DNA from: Fratercula arctica
Lineage: Eukaryota > Chordata > Aves > Charadriiformes > Alcidae
Direction: 5' to 3'
Assembly (NCBI GenBank): GCA_947846985.1
Contig: CANTUZ010000001.1
Span: 149,078,447-149,142,446 of the forward strand
Length of the DNA stretch: 64,000 nucleotides
Positions within the stretch are counted from its first letter, which is position 1, and each line of letters starts with the position of its first letter. A program made the position numbers and the translations under genes. Shown here piece by piece: positions 24,201-37,100 of the stretch. The notes under the pieces are model-generated. The model was not told the origin of the DNA. It made no database searches and was given only the letters and a program-made list of their open reading frames with translations.

Positions 24201-27056
24201 TCATTACCATCTATGTATGGTCGACTGGTTCGCCTCTCCAGACACCCTGTTGGAGAACCCTTGGCCACGTCTCTCATTGTCAAGCCTGAACACCCTCACT
24301 GAACATGCATGTGCCACCAGCAGACATGGAAGCAAGATGCAGGAGAGCGCTGCCTGATTTTAGGAGGCATTTGTAAGCTGCAAGAAAGCCTTGAGTGAGC
24401 TCTGATCCAAGCAAAAGTTTGGATATGCTTTCAGCACTGGTAACATCTCCTTGAATGTGATGGATGGCTTGATAAAATAAAATATTACAAGCTATCGCTA
24501 TTCTAGGTACTAAGAACAGAAAAATAACAGGATGCTAATAATAGTCACCGACAACTCAGTGCTGCTTTTTACTAGTAGCTCCTGAAAGCACACAATATGC
24601 TTTTACACCCGTGTGGCTCTCGCATCCCTAACCAGAGAGAAAGCTAAAAGCAGGAGAAACTCTGGAAGAAACCTCTCACCAAAGCTGACACCACAAGGAA
24701 ATAATTTGCAAATTCTGAAAAGACTCAAAGATTCATGGAGTCATTCCAGGAGCTAATTACATTTCAGCAGCCTACCTGCAAATGGCAACAAAAGTATTTT
24801 CTTTTAATTAGTTGACTAAGTGAATTAGTTTTTAAATTAATGAACTTCTCTATATTGCTGTTCATGTCTGCTGCAATTCCAAGGGAGAAAAATCCCTGCC
24901 TGTAACATCTCCCTCTCTATCAGTTAATCCCAGGGATGACAGAGTGTTACTGGTGAGGTGACTGGAAGAATCTGCCTCTTAATTGGCAATCAGTTTTCCC
25001 CAAGGCTGGTTAACAGCATTTGCATTACAGCAGAGTCATTTTTTTTTTTTTTAATTTGCAAATTGAACATGGAAATCCAAGTTTCAGCTGGTATCAAGTG
25101 TTTCTTTTCACTTCTCAGCATCTCTGGCATGTTCAGAAAAACACAGCTCCTCCTGTGGGTAGCAGGTGTTGTCATGGCAATGCAGTTTGTTTAGTTTTAA
25201 ATTTTTTAGTTTAAATGTACTCTTGCATCCTTTGTTTGAGATAAATACAGGATGACTCATTTCTAGAACCTGTTGCAGAAAACAACTATCTGAACTGATT
25301 ACTTCTGCTGCACAAATGAAAGCTACAGGGTGCTACTTAAAGCTATAAACAGCATGACAGAAAAATACTCGAGGGATTGTCTGTTACCCTTTGTTGTAAG
25401 GGAGACTAGCAAGCTTGGAAAAGCCCTAGTCTCAGCCCTGCCAAACCCAGGCAATCATGAGAATTGTGAGACTAACTAAAAAAAATACAAGATTTATAGA
25501 AATTTATGAGGAGTTTCATTTGCTTTTTGATTTTGGAGCATTTTAAGCTTCCCCCCTCCCCTCCTCCCCAGCTCCCAGGGACTGAGATTATAGATTTCTT
25601 TCTAAAACTGGGCTACATGAGGGATCACAAGAATCAGACCATGCCCCACCGAAGCTGCGTGGAAAAGCAGGGGGCAGTGACCCTATTCTTTGTAGGTGCA
25701 TACAGTGACCTACACCTACCACCTGCACAGTTCTGGGACAACCCATCCCATTCCTGACAAACAGCCTTACCCCCAAAGACCCAGCCGGGTATCCACCTGC
25801 AAGGGGAAGACATTCCTACACGGGGGATTTTAGCAAGGCAAAGGCGAAATGTTCTCCTGGATGGGGGAAAAAAAATGGACCTATCTAGAAGACAGGTGAT
25901 AACAGCGCACTTAACTGGTATTTGGGAAAAGAAGGGGGTGTTCGAAGAAGTGGGGGATCTGAAACAGAAGCAGGAAGATAGTCGTTGCCCTTTCAGAAGT
26001 CATAGACCTTGTTAATGCTCTTCTAAGAAGAAGACCTGCACACTGCCAAGGACTCTGTGAAGTTTCAGTTCACTGTGAGGGTGAGAAGAGCTCCTTTATT
26101 AGGGAAAAGAGCTTCTCACTTGCCTTAACAGCTGAACTGCTTTCAGCTCAGGATTCTCTTCATCCTCTACAAAGCTCTAAAACCAAGTGCATTTGATGAG
26201 CTGCTTCACAATAATGTCCTCCTAGGACACACGTGGCTACAATTACAACCAGGTGGTGATATTTAAGGATATTGTCTTAAAATTGTATGTATTCACGCTT
26301 CCGCTGGGGAACTGCCAGTCCAGTCATACCTTCCCACATGAGTTTATTTTCCTGCTCTGTATATTGTCAGCCTAAACATTTTCTTTTCATAGCCTTAGAA
26401 GGGAAAAAAAAAAAAATAAAAAATCACACTCTGTCTATCCAGCACATTCGGTGATGGTGGAGTAAGACTACACAAACAAGGAACAGACAGACAAATCCCA
26501 ATTTAACATCCAAATGCAAGTATCAGCTAGACAGAAAATACTTGCAAATGGGAAAAGTGCCTGTGTGTTCCCTTTCATCAAAACTTTTGTATCTAGGGGG
26601 AAAGAGCTGCCAGTCAGTAGAGGACAGGAGTAGGAAAGACAAAGATATGGATAAACAGGCAGCTGCAACTTGAATAGCAAGGTAACTCCTCTGGAAGGTG
26701 GGTTTGTGCACACCAAGGGCACAGGAGGAAAGGCAGACTATGTTGTCCTCTCTAGCTTCGCAGCCTGAAGAGCTTTGATCCAGTGAACGGCTCGCTCTCA
26801 GTTGTTTCAAGTCTGTGGCTAAGAATCTGAAAAACATCAAATTCTTGAAGAGTAGAGACTTTCAAAGAGCCTGTGAATTGCCAGTGAAACCCGAGCCTGC
26901 TGTCGGAGTCTCGGTGACAGAAAACCTGGGACTGATCTCATACTGTTTTCTGTCCGCAAACCCCACATGCTGTGGGTGAGAGCGTGCCTTGTGATCAAAT
27001 GTGATCCTCAGCTCACCACCGAGAGCAGCATGCTCCAGAAGTCACGCAGCCAAGCA

Positions 27057-27094
27057 CCCCTCCCTCCCTCCCTCCCTCCCCCCGCCCCCCCCCC
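27057..27094. repeat. (CCCT)n and C-run simple sequence
   Basis: Several CCCT units in a row are followed by a C run interrupted by single G bases (CCCCCCGCCCCCCCCCCC type). It is pure pyrimidine except for one G, and the complementary strand can form G-rich structures. Confidence 0.9.
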
Positions 27095-28028
27095 GACACT
27101 GGTGGGCAACTGCTTCAGAAGAGGCTCACTGAGGTGGCAGGGGATGGAGGGGCCTCTGGACAGCCGCTAAAATACTGGTGGCTGATCCTCAGGAAGTTAA
27201 AATCCAGACCTCATAAATCCGCTGTGATAATGTTTCTGGAAACGGTCCCAGAGCATTACCTACCCCATACCAGCAGGAGCCAAAGGGATGTCCTGGGCAC
27301 GCTGCTTTGCCTCAGAGACATCCTGCATGGAAGTATTTTGAAAAGCAAAACGCGTTGCCTATAGGAGCCAATGTCCTCTGCTTTGGTTGCACCCCTCAAC
27401 TCCTTGTGTAAGCTTTTGGCCAGGAAGGCTTGTTGTGTAACCAGCACTAGCAGCAAGCACCATGACCCATTAACAATGCTTATCAAGCTGATTTCCAGAG
27501 CAGTGCTACCTACCTGGGTTTGCTCATTAAACCAAGAAACCTTAACTGAGAGAGAGGTTCAAATTTTTCACGTGGCTCTGAGAAAGCAGGTTCCTCTGGG
27601 AAACTGCTATTGTAGAATGGCCTTTGCTTTGTAGCACCATCTTCCAGATAAGCTTCCTCCTGACCCTCAGGCCCCCCTTGGAATAAAAAATATATTTTAC
27701 ATTTCATGTATGGACTGTCTGGCCTCTGGATGGGCACAACAGCAATTCTTACCAACACTGTTGTTCACCCTTTTGCCTAGGAGCGACTCCTGGGAGCCTG
27801 CAGAGGTTACATATAGGGCTGAAGGTAAGCACCTATGGGCACACAATAGAAGGCACTGACAAAATAGGCAGAACTTTTCCATTCAGGAAGCATGTGCAAG
27901 CCTGGCTAATTAAGAACTGAGGTATCACAGAGGTCCATTTTAATGCCATTTCCTACCCTAAGGTCAGTGAAAAACCCATACCAGAGTAGTTGCCGCACTT
28001 GACTTCTATTGCCTTGGCAGAAATGGCT

Positions 28029-28070
28029 GGCACAGGGACCCACTTCTCCGGCACAGGGACTCACTTCTCC
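28029..28070. repeat. 21-bp tandem duplication
   Basis: Two adjacent 21-base units begin GGCACAGGGAC and end CACTTCTCC; they differ at one position (C/T). A third start (GGTACAC) follows. Confidence 0.9.
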
Positions 28071-29699
28071 GGTACACGTCCACCCTGTACCTCTCGGTAG
28101 TTCGTTCCCTTTGAAGTTACAACTGGGATGATTAAATGCATTGCTCAGAAAACAGTCACAAATCTCTATGAAAAGGAGTATGTGCCAGTTTTTATGCATA
28201 AGCATTTCTTCAGCTTTCTGCGGCACTGAATTCTCATTTACCTGATTGAAACAGCATAGAAATGCAGAAAGCCAGCTTACAGAGAGAGCAGTTCAACCAC
28301 AGGACAACCTTATCTCAAGGCAGTCTTAGTAGAAACGTATTAACTATTTAACGCAACACGACAAATAAGCCTGCTTCACGCCCAGAGTGATCAGCCAAGG
28401 GACGTCACAAGGCAAATGCCAGCAGAAATGAATATAATTTGACTCCTGAAGATATCTTAGTTTGAAAGTACTGGTAGGATTTAATCTCTTTCACACACCT
28501 TGCGACATGCGGTACAATGGACTTTTCCCGTGTCTTACCACGGTGTTTGTAATACAATCTATTTATCCAGAGGCCTCCTACTTCTTTCCCCTGAAGAATG
28601 GTAGAAGAAAGAAACATTGTGCAAAACGCCTGAAGCATGACAGCCCACCGCTCAACGCCCTGCTGACACTCGAGCTGCACTTCAGCACACTGTTTACCTA
28701 AAGCTGGGTAGCTCTCAAAACCTTTCTAATTGCATTCTTCCTCGACTTTCATCTAATACAAGCAAGAATGCTTTAACAGAGGTCTGGGATTGGTTTTCCT
28801 ATTGCAACAGCTTACCCACGGCAGATTTGGGAACGGCAAGTCGCAATGACTGGAAATCTGTGTTCTTTAAGGTAGGTCATTGGAGAAGGTACGTCCTTTC
28901 TGCAGCGTACAACAGCCTGTACGGACAGGCTCTAATGACAGGGCTTATATGAATAGCAGGATTCCCAACACCTTCATTTCTGCCTCTGCTGAGAAAGGGA
29001 ATGATGCGCAGATTTCAACTTCTCAGATCACCCTTGCCAAGCAACACACTGAAGGACATGGAAATGTGGCTTTCATTTGTGTCACTCTAAGTTTTAAGGT
29101 ATTTGGGAATATTAGAAAAATCCAGTACCTTGCAGGGACTGAAGCATTCATATTCTGACTTCCAAAGCATTTATTTGCATCCCCATTCACTTGTAATTTT
29201 AAGGACAGTAATTTAGTGAACATACTGAACAGATGATTATTTAAGTTTTTTTTAAAGATTGAAAAACAGTCACTATTTCAGCATATTTCATCTACCAATG
29301 GTTAAACAAACTGTTATCTGTCTACTTTAATTTATATGTTGTCCAAGATTGGAGACAGGTTACACAGAATACATACTCATGTTTTAAGGCCAAATTGGGC
29401 CACAGCAAAGGTCTGTCGAGGTCAGGATCCTCTCTCCAGCAGTGACCAAAAATTAATGCCAAGCAAAGCATGTAAGAACATGATAATTTTTTCCAGTTTC
29501 TAGCCAGCATGATGTCCCAGAGTTGGATGTGGTTTCTGCATATTTAGTAGCCTGGATTTCTTTTTTTAACTTGGCAAATCTCTCTTTGAGCCTGCATAAC
29601 TTTCAGCACACCCACAGCATCCTGCAGGAAGGAGCTCCCCAGCTCAACTACCTGTTGCAAGCCACCTCCTTGGCTTGCTTTGAACCTGTCTCCTCTTAG

Positions 29700-31020
29700 G
29701 TTCATTTGATACACCTTAATTTCTATATGCTGCCCTCCTCCACACAATCATGGATGCAGAGACCTCTCTCACACCCTCAGTCATCTAATTTACACTACAA
29801 GCATCATAAGAGCTGGCAAATCTCACCTCATTACTCAATACTTTTTCAAACCCATAACTCACACCTCCTCCTAATCTTAGCCACGCTTACCAGCCTGGGG
29901 ACAAACTGCACCTGTACAGCTCACCAGCTGACACAGAAACCTTGTGAGAGTTAACAGTACTCTTTTGGGTTCATCCTACGTCAGCCAAGACCCACAACTC
30001 CAGATCTAACTTTATGCATTTCACAAAGACTGTCACACATTTCCAAACTACTGTTTTGCTTTTTTATTCCACTTCTTGTCATCAGTCTTCCTCCTAGCCC
30101 CACAGAGTTGACCAAGTCTTACAATAACTTCCAATTCTGCTGAAAACCATAACATTTACCCTGGTGAGACATGCACAATAACCCCATTTCCAGCTCAGTG
30201 GAAATAAAGACGACTGCTTGCAAACTGAAACTCCCATTTGTGCCCTGCGTGATCTTCAGAGAGTTACAAAACAACTTGCCCACTGCCTGAGCACTAACCC
30301 TTGCTTCAAACATAGTTAAGGCGTTAGTAACAACCTCAAGATCACCACCCAACACTGGCCTTTCTTTTAATTTCATGAGGCTTCTCCTTTCTGGTCTTGA
30401 CACCAATCTTAGTCCTTCCCTTCCCTTCCCTTCCCCCAACTCAACCCCAATTGCAAATAGCATCCTGGCTTTAAATTCAGTGCTGTGACCTAATTACTGC
30501 CTTCAAAACCTTGTTAAAAGCTTCTCACACCAGCTCTTCATATGCTGCTGCTGTAGGTGTCCACAGCTGAGGAACACATCCTGCTCAGCATCTTTTCTGA
30601 GGCTGGGCCATAACCACAAACTCTCCCACGTGACTAGACACTCACCAGTTGGGCAAGCATCCACACACACCAGCACTTATTTGGATGCTGAATATCCTTG
30701 AGCCTTGATGTCCTAGACCCTAACCTAATGTCACCCCTAACACCAGTGCCAGCAAGCTGTATCACCTCCAATCCACCTAACACCACTTCTTATTTCCACA
30801 TATTTAAAGCCTGTGGAAATACCAGGCTTTAAAAACATGCTTCTCTCTCCAGCCTCCCTCTTCCTTGCACCTAAGCCCTGCACCTCAGCCTAGCCTTCCC
30901 GCTGGCCAGACACACAGATCTTCCTGGAAACCAAGCCAACAACACTCAACCTTGCTGGCTCCATCTGACATCCCAGTCCTGCACTCATGATGACTTCCAC
31001 AATGTCAGCTCTGCAGCAAT
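29700..31020. other. Strongly C-skewed, G-poor tract
   Basis: The plus strand is markedly rich in C and poor in G for about 1.3 kb. For example, 29821-29880 holds 22 C and one G. It contains CCCTAACC and CCCCTAACACC words (around 30716-30745), CACCTAAC and CCTAGCC words, and a CCCTT run. No protein-coding content or known interspersed element was recognised. The skew relaxes and partly reverses beyond about 31030. Confidence 0.6.
30414..30437. repeat. (CCCTT)n simple repeat
   Basis: About four TTCCC units occur in a row, inside the C-skewed tract. Confidence 0.88.
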
Positions 31021-31930
31021 AGCTTCAGCTCTGCCCATGGTAAGATACAGTCTCAGGTGAGAGTTGAAGTCTTGAGTCTGAAAGAGGAGGTGAGGAAGGA
31101 GAAGGTTTGTTGCCAAGACAAGGGCTGTGGTCAGTGGGTGCATCATGGGCTGTCAGTTCAGAAACAGTCACCAGGTCTCTGTCTACCTTGCAATATTGAC
31201 CACTCGCCCACTCAGCCATCCCAGCTGTGCAGAAGCTTACCCTAAGGTAGCATCCACTTTGACTAATTAGTCTTCTTACAGCTCCTTGAGACTGGCAAGA
31301 TACAACAACAAAAAAACCAGCTCTCATCTCTGATTTCTCATTTGTAGGTGGACCCCACAGGCCTAACATGAAGACTACTGCCAGCAGCGCAGCTGGGCCT
31401 ATAGCTAGCTCCGAGACAGTCAGGGGGTCACTGACTGTTTTGAAGTGTTAGGGTCTGGGTTCAGGAAAGAAGGTGTTGCTGAGCAAGCCTAACGTGCTGG
31501 CACGTGGATCCTGCAGGCTTAGGGTGGTGCACAGCATCAGGATAGCCAGGTTTTGGCCTCTTTCAGGTTGTTTGGCTGCAAGTTCAAGGTAGTGGTCAGC
31601 TTAAGGTCTGAGTTCAGAGAAACAAGAATTGCAGAGAAGAATTTATAGGCAGATTCTGCAGGTACCTCACACCTAAGGTGAAGGCTCATGCCAGGAAACT
31701 AGGGTTAAGGTCAACAGAAGCTCAGGACCCAACTTCTTTCTATATCCTACCATGCCCAGAGGGTGAGGACCATGCCCAGAGAAGGTCAGCAACAAGAATA
31801 AGGCGGTTGTCCTTGTCAGGGCAAGTGGCAGGTACTGAACTGCAACAACATGTTGCCAGGGCACTGATGAGCCTCACCTGGCCCCACACTTAATGCCCAT
31901 TGCTCTAGGAGCCCCATTTCAGCCCTGGTT

Positions 31931-32095
31931 CCTGGATGGACATGGAACTTGTGCTGTAGGTAGCCTGTCACCTGGATGGACCCTCTCAGACACGTGCTAT
32001 CATTTGTCTCTGCTCCTGCCTCTCACCCTTTTTCCTGGATGGACTTTGGGCCAGTGTTGCAGCCTTGTCTCCAGTTCCATCTCCTGACTGGACCC
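31931..32095. repeat. Degenerate repeat, CCTGGATGGAC word with irregular spacing
   Basis: The word CCTGGATGGAC starts at 31931, 31971 and 32034, and a variant CCTGACTGGAC at 32083. Spacings are 40, 63 and 49 bp. Related words (TTCTGGATGGA, TTCTGGATAC) occur near 32273 and 32292. This looks like an eroded minisatellite. Between the words the units share CTG/TGT-rich text but no strict alignment. Confidence 0.6.
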
Positions 32096-32109
32096 TGACC
32101 AGGATTCAG

Positions 32110-33323
32110 CAAACCTACTTTTCAGCTTCTGTTGTCAGGACCCATGCGCCTGAGCATCAGCCATGGGAGGTTGATGCTAGATCAGCAGAGAAGGAATGAC
32201 CAGCTAAATTTAACTCTGCATATTAGAAAGCCGTGTAATGGCTGGCATCCGGGCTTGCTGAAGGGATGGGTTTTCTGGATGGAAAATACAGGCTTCTGGA
32301 TACATTGGCTAAATTGAGGATTAAGATCAAGCTCAGCAGAAGTGGAAGAGCTGGGCTAACCTACAGGGTTTTAGAATCCCCCCAGAACAGTAATACTGTT
32401 TTTTACTGGCAAGGGTCTCCTTAATGAGGTTTGGAGCAGGTAAGTGTTGCTGGACTGCAGGTGAAGCCAGGGCTGCTGCCGGCGCCATGGAGGATCTCAG
32501 CCAGCAGTGCTGTCACTTGTCTTTCATAAAGCTGTTAATAAAATCCACAGTGCCGGTGGTAAAAATAGTCACTCTTTCATACTCTAAGAATGACTTAGCT
32601 TTTGCATTTAAAAAAACCTTCCCCTGTCATTACAAGACGTAAAGAGACAGACAGACGAAAGACATTTGTAGCACAAAATATGTAATTGGAATCAGGCCAG
32701 GATCATTTATGACTTGATGACCCCCATCTCAGCATAAACATATCAAAAAGGGACAGCAGCAACTCCTTCACGCCATGCCGCACAGAGTCTGGTATTAATG
32801 ACTCTGCCAGAAACGCTGCAAACAGATCAGAGCTTTCCAAGTCAGACGACGTGCTTCCTGGAAGCACTTTTAGCCTTGATGGCAATAGGAGCTGTTGTCA
32901 CATTATCATAAAGGTTTCCCAGATGAGATCCAGCTCAACTCTGCAGCAGATGTTGCATAAGGATTGCTTGATCTTAACCTGTGTCTCAGCTGCGATTCCA
33001 CTGTTGGAATGAGGAGCCAGCAAGGCCAGAAAGTGACGCAGAGGAGGACTGTTCCCATTTGCATTTGAGACATCACAAAATTCCTCCAGAAGCCTCCAAA
33101 GTGTCTTTCCCCAGTTCAGTAGCTAACCAGAGCAGTCACGCACATGGCCCCGTCTTAAGAAGAAATCAGCTTCCTACCGCCTTCTTGGAGCACAGGTCTG
33201 GTTAGGTCTGGACGGAAGAGCTAAATCACAGCTGTCACTGCCTTGCTGGTCTGGCCCAGCACAGCCCGAGGGATGTGGTATCAGCCTACCTAACCACACA
33301 CATGTCCCAAGCAAGGGGAGGGC
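32110..33323. other. Intron sequence, no firm feature
   Basis: No repeat family recognised. A minus-strand open segment at 32703-32891 (text with SSDLFAAFLAESLIPDSV) follows an acaacag acceptor-like site. The pyrimidine tract before that site is poor, so I do not call an exon. Confidence 0.4.
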
Positions 33324-33351
33324 GGGGGGGGGGGGGGGGGGGGGGGGGGGG
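33324..33351. repeat. Poly-G run, 28 bp
   Basis: Twenty-eight uninterrupted G on the plus strand are preceded by GGGGAGGGC and followed by TGTGG. This is an extreme homopolymer for G/C and can form G-quadruplex or triplex structures. The exact length is the least reliable base count in the window. Confidence 0.9.
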
Positions 33352-33968
33352 TGTGGAATTTTACCAAATTTAGGCATTTGTGTATCTTTAAAAAAAAAAA
33401 AAGTGATAAAATAACAAAAATCTGCTAACACAAATTTCAAGTTTGTTGTTTTTAATCAATCCATGGAACCTATCCTTTACTTAGCCAGAGCTGTGCAGTA
33501 CTCTGTGCCACCAGGGTCCTGCCTTCCACCTTCAGGGATCAGCCACCGATACTCCACCATGCTCATCCCCTTTTTTATACAAACTTCAGCTGAAGCCAAA
33601 ACTCTGAATGCTTGCATCTCATATCTCAGGAGCAGCCAGTTTTAAGGCTTAGGGTTAGGCTTGAGTCCCTGGGCTTTCCAGTCCTGAGCTCAGGCAATTA
33701 AATTTCATCACGCTTTGCATAAAAATAAGCTCACATTTTTCAGTAAGAAAGCATCTGTAAGATAACTCTACAGGACCCAGAGCATGCTTTGGGGGTTCAA
33801 ATAATGCTGTTTGCTTTCTATTCTAGACTGAGCAATAAGGAGAAGTAATTAAGTTAAAACAACAAAACAAGCTTTCTCATTTGCCATCTGTAAAACATTT
33901 TAGCACAGGGGAAAAATAACATCAAGGCTACACTTTTGAAATCTTTTGTTTGATTAGTGGTGTTGTAC

Positions 33969-34178
33969 CTTGTCAGTAAATACGGTGAGAATGAAGCTGG
34001 ATTGTCCTGCTCCGAAAACATCGGCATGGATCCTCCCATTATCCAGAGGCGGAAATACAACACGAGAATCACCTTCAAAGAGGAGCATCTGGGTTAGCAA
34101 TGAGCTACTAAGAAGAACTAAGCCTCCAGCAAATATTTTCTTGTGACAGCTCTCCATGCTCTGCTCTGCTCACGCTCC
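33969..34178 (-). other. Possible small coding exon, unrecognised, signal-peptide-like start
   Basis: On the minus strand a good acceptor (CTGACTCCCTTCTAG|GG) is followed after 21 bases by an ATG at 34157. An open frame of exactly 63 codons then runs to a donor-like site ACAAG|GTACAA at 33969 (phase 0). The peptide starts MESCHKKIFAGGLVLLSSSL, a basic then hydrophobic segment resembling a signal peptide. It continues with DSRVVFPPLDNGRIHADVF and GQSSFILTVFTDK. An in-frame stop lies shortly upstream of the ATG, so this Met would be the start. I do not recognise the family. It does not resemble TMTC1, so it would be a gene nested in the TMTC1 intron on the same strand, or a chance arrangement. 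Chance is the default explanation for a 63-codon frame. Confidence 0.22.
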
Positions 34179-37100
34179 CTAGAAGGGAGTCAGCTCAGCG
34201 GTTTAGGCAAAATTCAATTTTGCAACCCTGCACATGGTGACAAACGTTGTGTCGCCAACTTTCATGTGTGTGTTACTGACAGCAACTGGCAAATCTCTGC
34301 CACCCACAACAAAGGCAGCATTTGGAAGGACAAATCCATCGCCCTGCTGCGGCTCAGACTGCAGAGATTTGCTGTTGACCTCTACCTAAATACAGAGGGG
34401 GAAAAACGCAGCTGATGTCTTAAAAGCTATCATTGTTCACTCATGCTGACACAGGCGTAAGGGCAAGCTCCGTCGGCGTTTCCCATGCTGTGTAATCCTA
34501 ATCCCTGGAAGGAATTCTGCAGGCTGGCACTCCCCCACCTTTCTGGGAGCCACTTGTCAAGGGAGAAGCAAGGGGATCCGGCTCCTAGAGCAGCACAGGG
34601 AGTCGCAAGCCCAGCAAACCCCCGTGGAGGTGCCGGTTTTCTCCTCTACAACATGTCAAGTCCTGCTTGGAGCACGCCCAGCAGCACGGATTTGCAAGGA
34701 AGAGCTTTTCTTGTGACTCTTACCGAGCCCTGCGCTGAAACTAACAGCATGCCACTGAGAAGTCAGCCCAGCACCAGGGAGTTCCCCTGTATTTAAGGCA
34801 GGAAATACTTGCCGATGATTACACAGTTTTAGAATCATAGAATCACATGATTGTATGAATTTAAGGGCAACTGCTATAAATTAAAAGAAAATTTGAACTG
34901 AAAACACAGCAATATTCTTGTCTCTGCCCAGCTGAAGTTTTCTAGACTATTTCCCAAGACTAACTTTATGTTAAGATCTACCATCAATGCTTTCCGAGTC
35001 TTTTGGGATAACACCACACAACGTTCATTCTCGTCACATACACAGAAATACACGGGCAAGTCCATTTGTACTTACGTAGCTTATCACCAAAGCTGCTCTC
35101 TTCAAAAAGGGCCTCGCAGTATACAAGAAATTCTGGTTGTTATTTGCAGTCAGGTAGCTGAAATAGAAGGAAACAAATATTTTTCGAAATACTTTGAAAC
35201 TATAACTTGTTTTTCAAACTGGAAAAAGAGCTGCACATTGTTTTAGCCACCCTAAACTAACGTGCAGCAATAATGACATCACTCTTACTCTTCAAAGCCC
35301 TTTCCACATGACTTAAGTAAAATATTGAGACCACTTCAAATAATACACACTATAACACACTGCAGTTTCCCCATCAAGATCTGGGTTTGCTTTGTTTTGT
35401 TTTAAAAAATCATCAATTACCTCCTTAATCCTCAGAAAACCCCCGTGTGTGTCTCACTAAGATTGCTGTCTTCAGACTCCCAGAAGACTGCGCCGAGACG
35501 CATTTTTAAAAGGTCACCCAAACAGAGCAATTCAATTTTAGGCCATGATTAAAATGCAAAAACTCCTTGTTCCCAGCTCCCTGCTCCATCTCTAGAGATG
35601 GGAATAACTGTCCAGCAGAAGTGAACTTATTTTAAGCCCTATTTTTTTAAAGTGTATTCTGCACCCTTAAGTTTCATTATAAATCCGCTGACAAGGTGTT
35701 ATGATAATTAACTGCACAGAGGCAAACACACAGGTGGCTTATTATTGCAGGAGCGTTCATAAAAACCTTCCTGTTTCTCAATGAGTAAAATTAAACTGTA
35801 TCTGGAGCCAAAACTACACATTTTTTTTAATACAGAGTAGAAGCACTTGCCAAATTCTAAGGAGCTTTCTTAATATAACAAGCGGTGCCATACCTATGAC
35901 ATTAATTCAATGATAATTCCCTTTCTATTGAACTTGCAGAGGCTTCATCATTGTAATAACGCAATGAGAAACAAAAAGAAATTCAGAAGAGACAACAGGA
36001 ATATTTTTAAGCATATAGGAGCTAGAAAACTATTGAAAAAATGACAAATAATTTTAAGAAGTTATAAATATCAAGTAAACAAAATAAATTCAAAAGGAAA
36101 ACATTTGCAGGTTCCTCTGTGTAACATACAGTCGGTATCAGGATACTCTATTTAAATGATTTACCAAAACCACAGCATGAATCACCCCACCTGCATGCAA
36201 GTTACCTTTCCAAGCATGAAAGCATCATAGATTTCTCCCGTGACCATGTAGCATATAAAACGCATCTTATTTCCTCTCCAAATTCCTCAAGACAGTCTAT
36301 CATCTAATTGCTTCCACCCTCCAAGTCTTCGAAAAAACAAGATTGCAGCACTTCCTAATGCTGCTAAGAGTCTTTAATATCTGGCTTTTTGTTCCAATTT
36401 TCTATAGGAGGAAGTTTGCAAGCCTGGTCACCATGGCAAGATGGAGAAAAGATTACACTGCAGACAAAAGCACCAGGGGCGAAGCCAGCAAGAAACAGAG
36501 GCAGCATTTAACAAAAAGTAAGAAGTACATCTGGGTGCTCTCTACAAAATAACCGCTCTCCGGAAAAGTTTCCCCAAGCGCCGTGCCTAAAACTTAGGAA
36601 CCAAACCATACATTGTAAAGCCAGCCAGATGACTTTCGGTCTTTGGTGTCTACTTATTTACAAATGTTGACATTTAAGCACCGAATCTGAATTAAATGTC
36701 AGACTAGTCTTCAAGGGCTGAACTCCGCAAAGTGCAAAGTTTTTTGAGCTCCCACTGATTTTAATCAGGCTCCAGCAAGTACAAGTGAGATGAAACTAAG
36801 CCTTCAGCTTTCTCTCTCCATGAAAGGTCAGGTTGGCCTTCAAGTGTTCACCATGGCCCTGCTCCAAAGCCCACCGGAGCCAAAGGGAAAGACTCTCAGT
36901 GACTTTAATAGCATTTGGATCAAACCCCGGTCTTTTGTTCCCGACTGGAACCTTTTATGAAACTCAACCCCCTCGTGATTTGCAGGGGGAACAGAAGTGT
37001 TGGGTTGCATTTTGTTTATATTTTTATGGGTGGAGGGAGGAGAGCCCTCTATTAATCACGCTGCCTGACTCTTTTCAAGAACCTGTTTTCACTTGATTGT

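Larger units (their letters stand above)
21285..29699 (-). other. TMTC1: TMTC1 upstream intron, no exon recognised
   Basis: This is the gene-proximal part of the intron upstream of exon A. I looked on the minus strand for the preceding TMTC1 exon (KETGITVFG-type block, then an end in phase 2 giving the Arg codon) and did not find it. The sequence is ordinary intron, with T/A-rich runs near 22.08 and 25.04 kb and a C/T tract near 27.06 kb. Confidence 0.6.

Noticed and set aside
28180..28260. Minus-strand AATCAG|GTAAAT site as a TMTC1 exon end
   Set aside because: The phase-2 frame is closed by a stop about 12 codons upstream and shows no TMTC1-like residues.
29830..29870. Minus-strand ATGAG|GTGAGA donor-like site as end of the missing TMTC1 exon
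   Set aside because: The required phase-2 reading frame meets a stop codon a few codons upstream.
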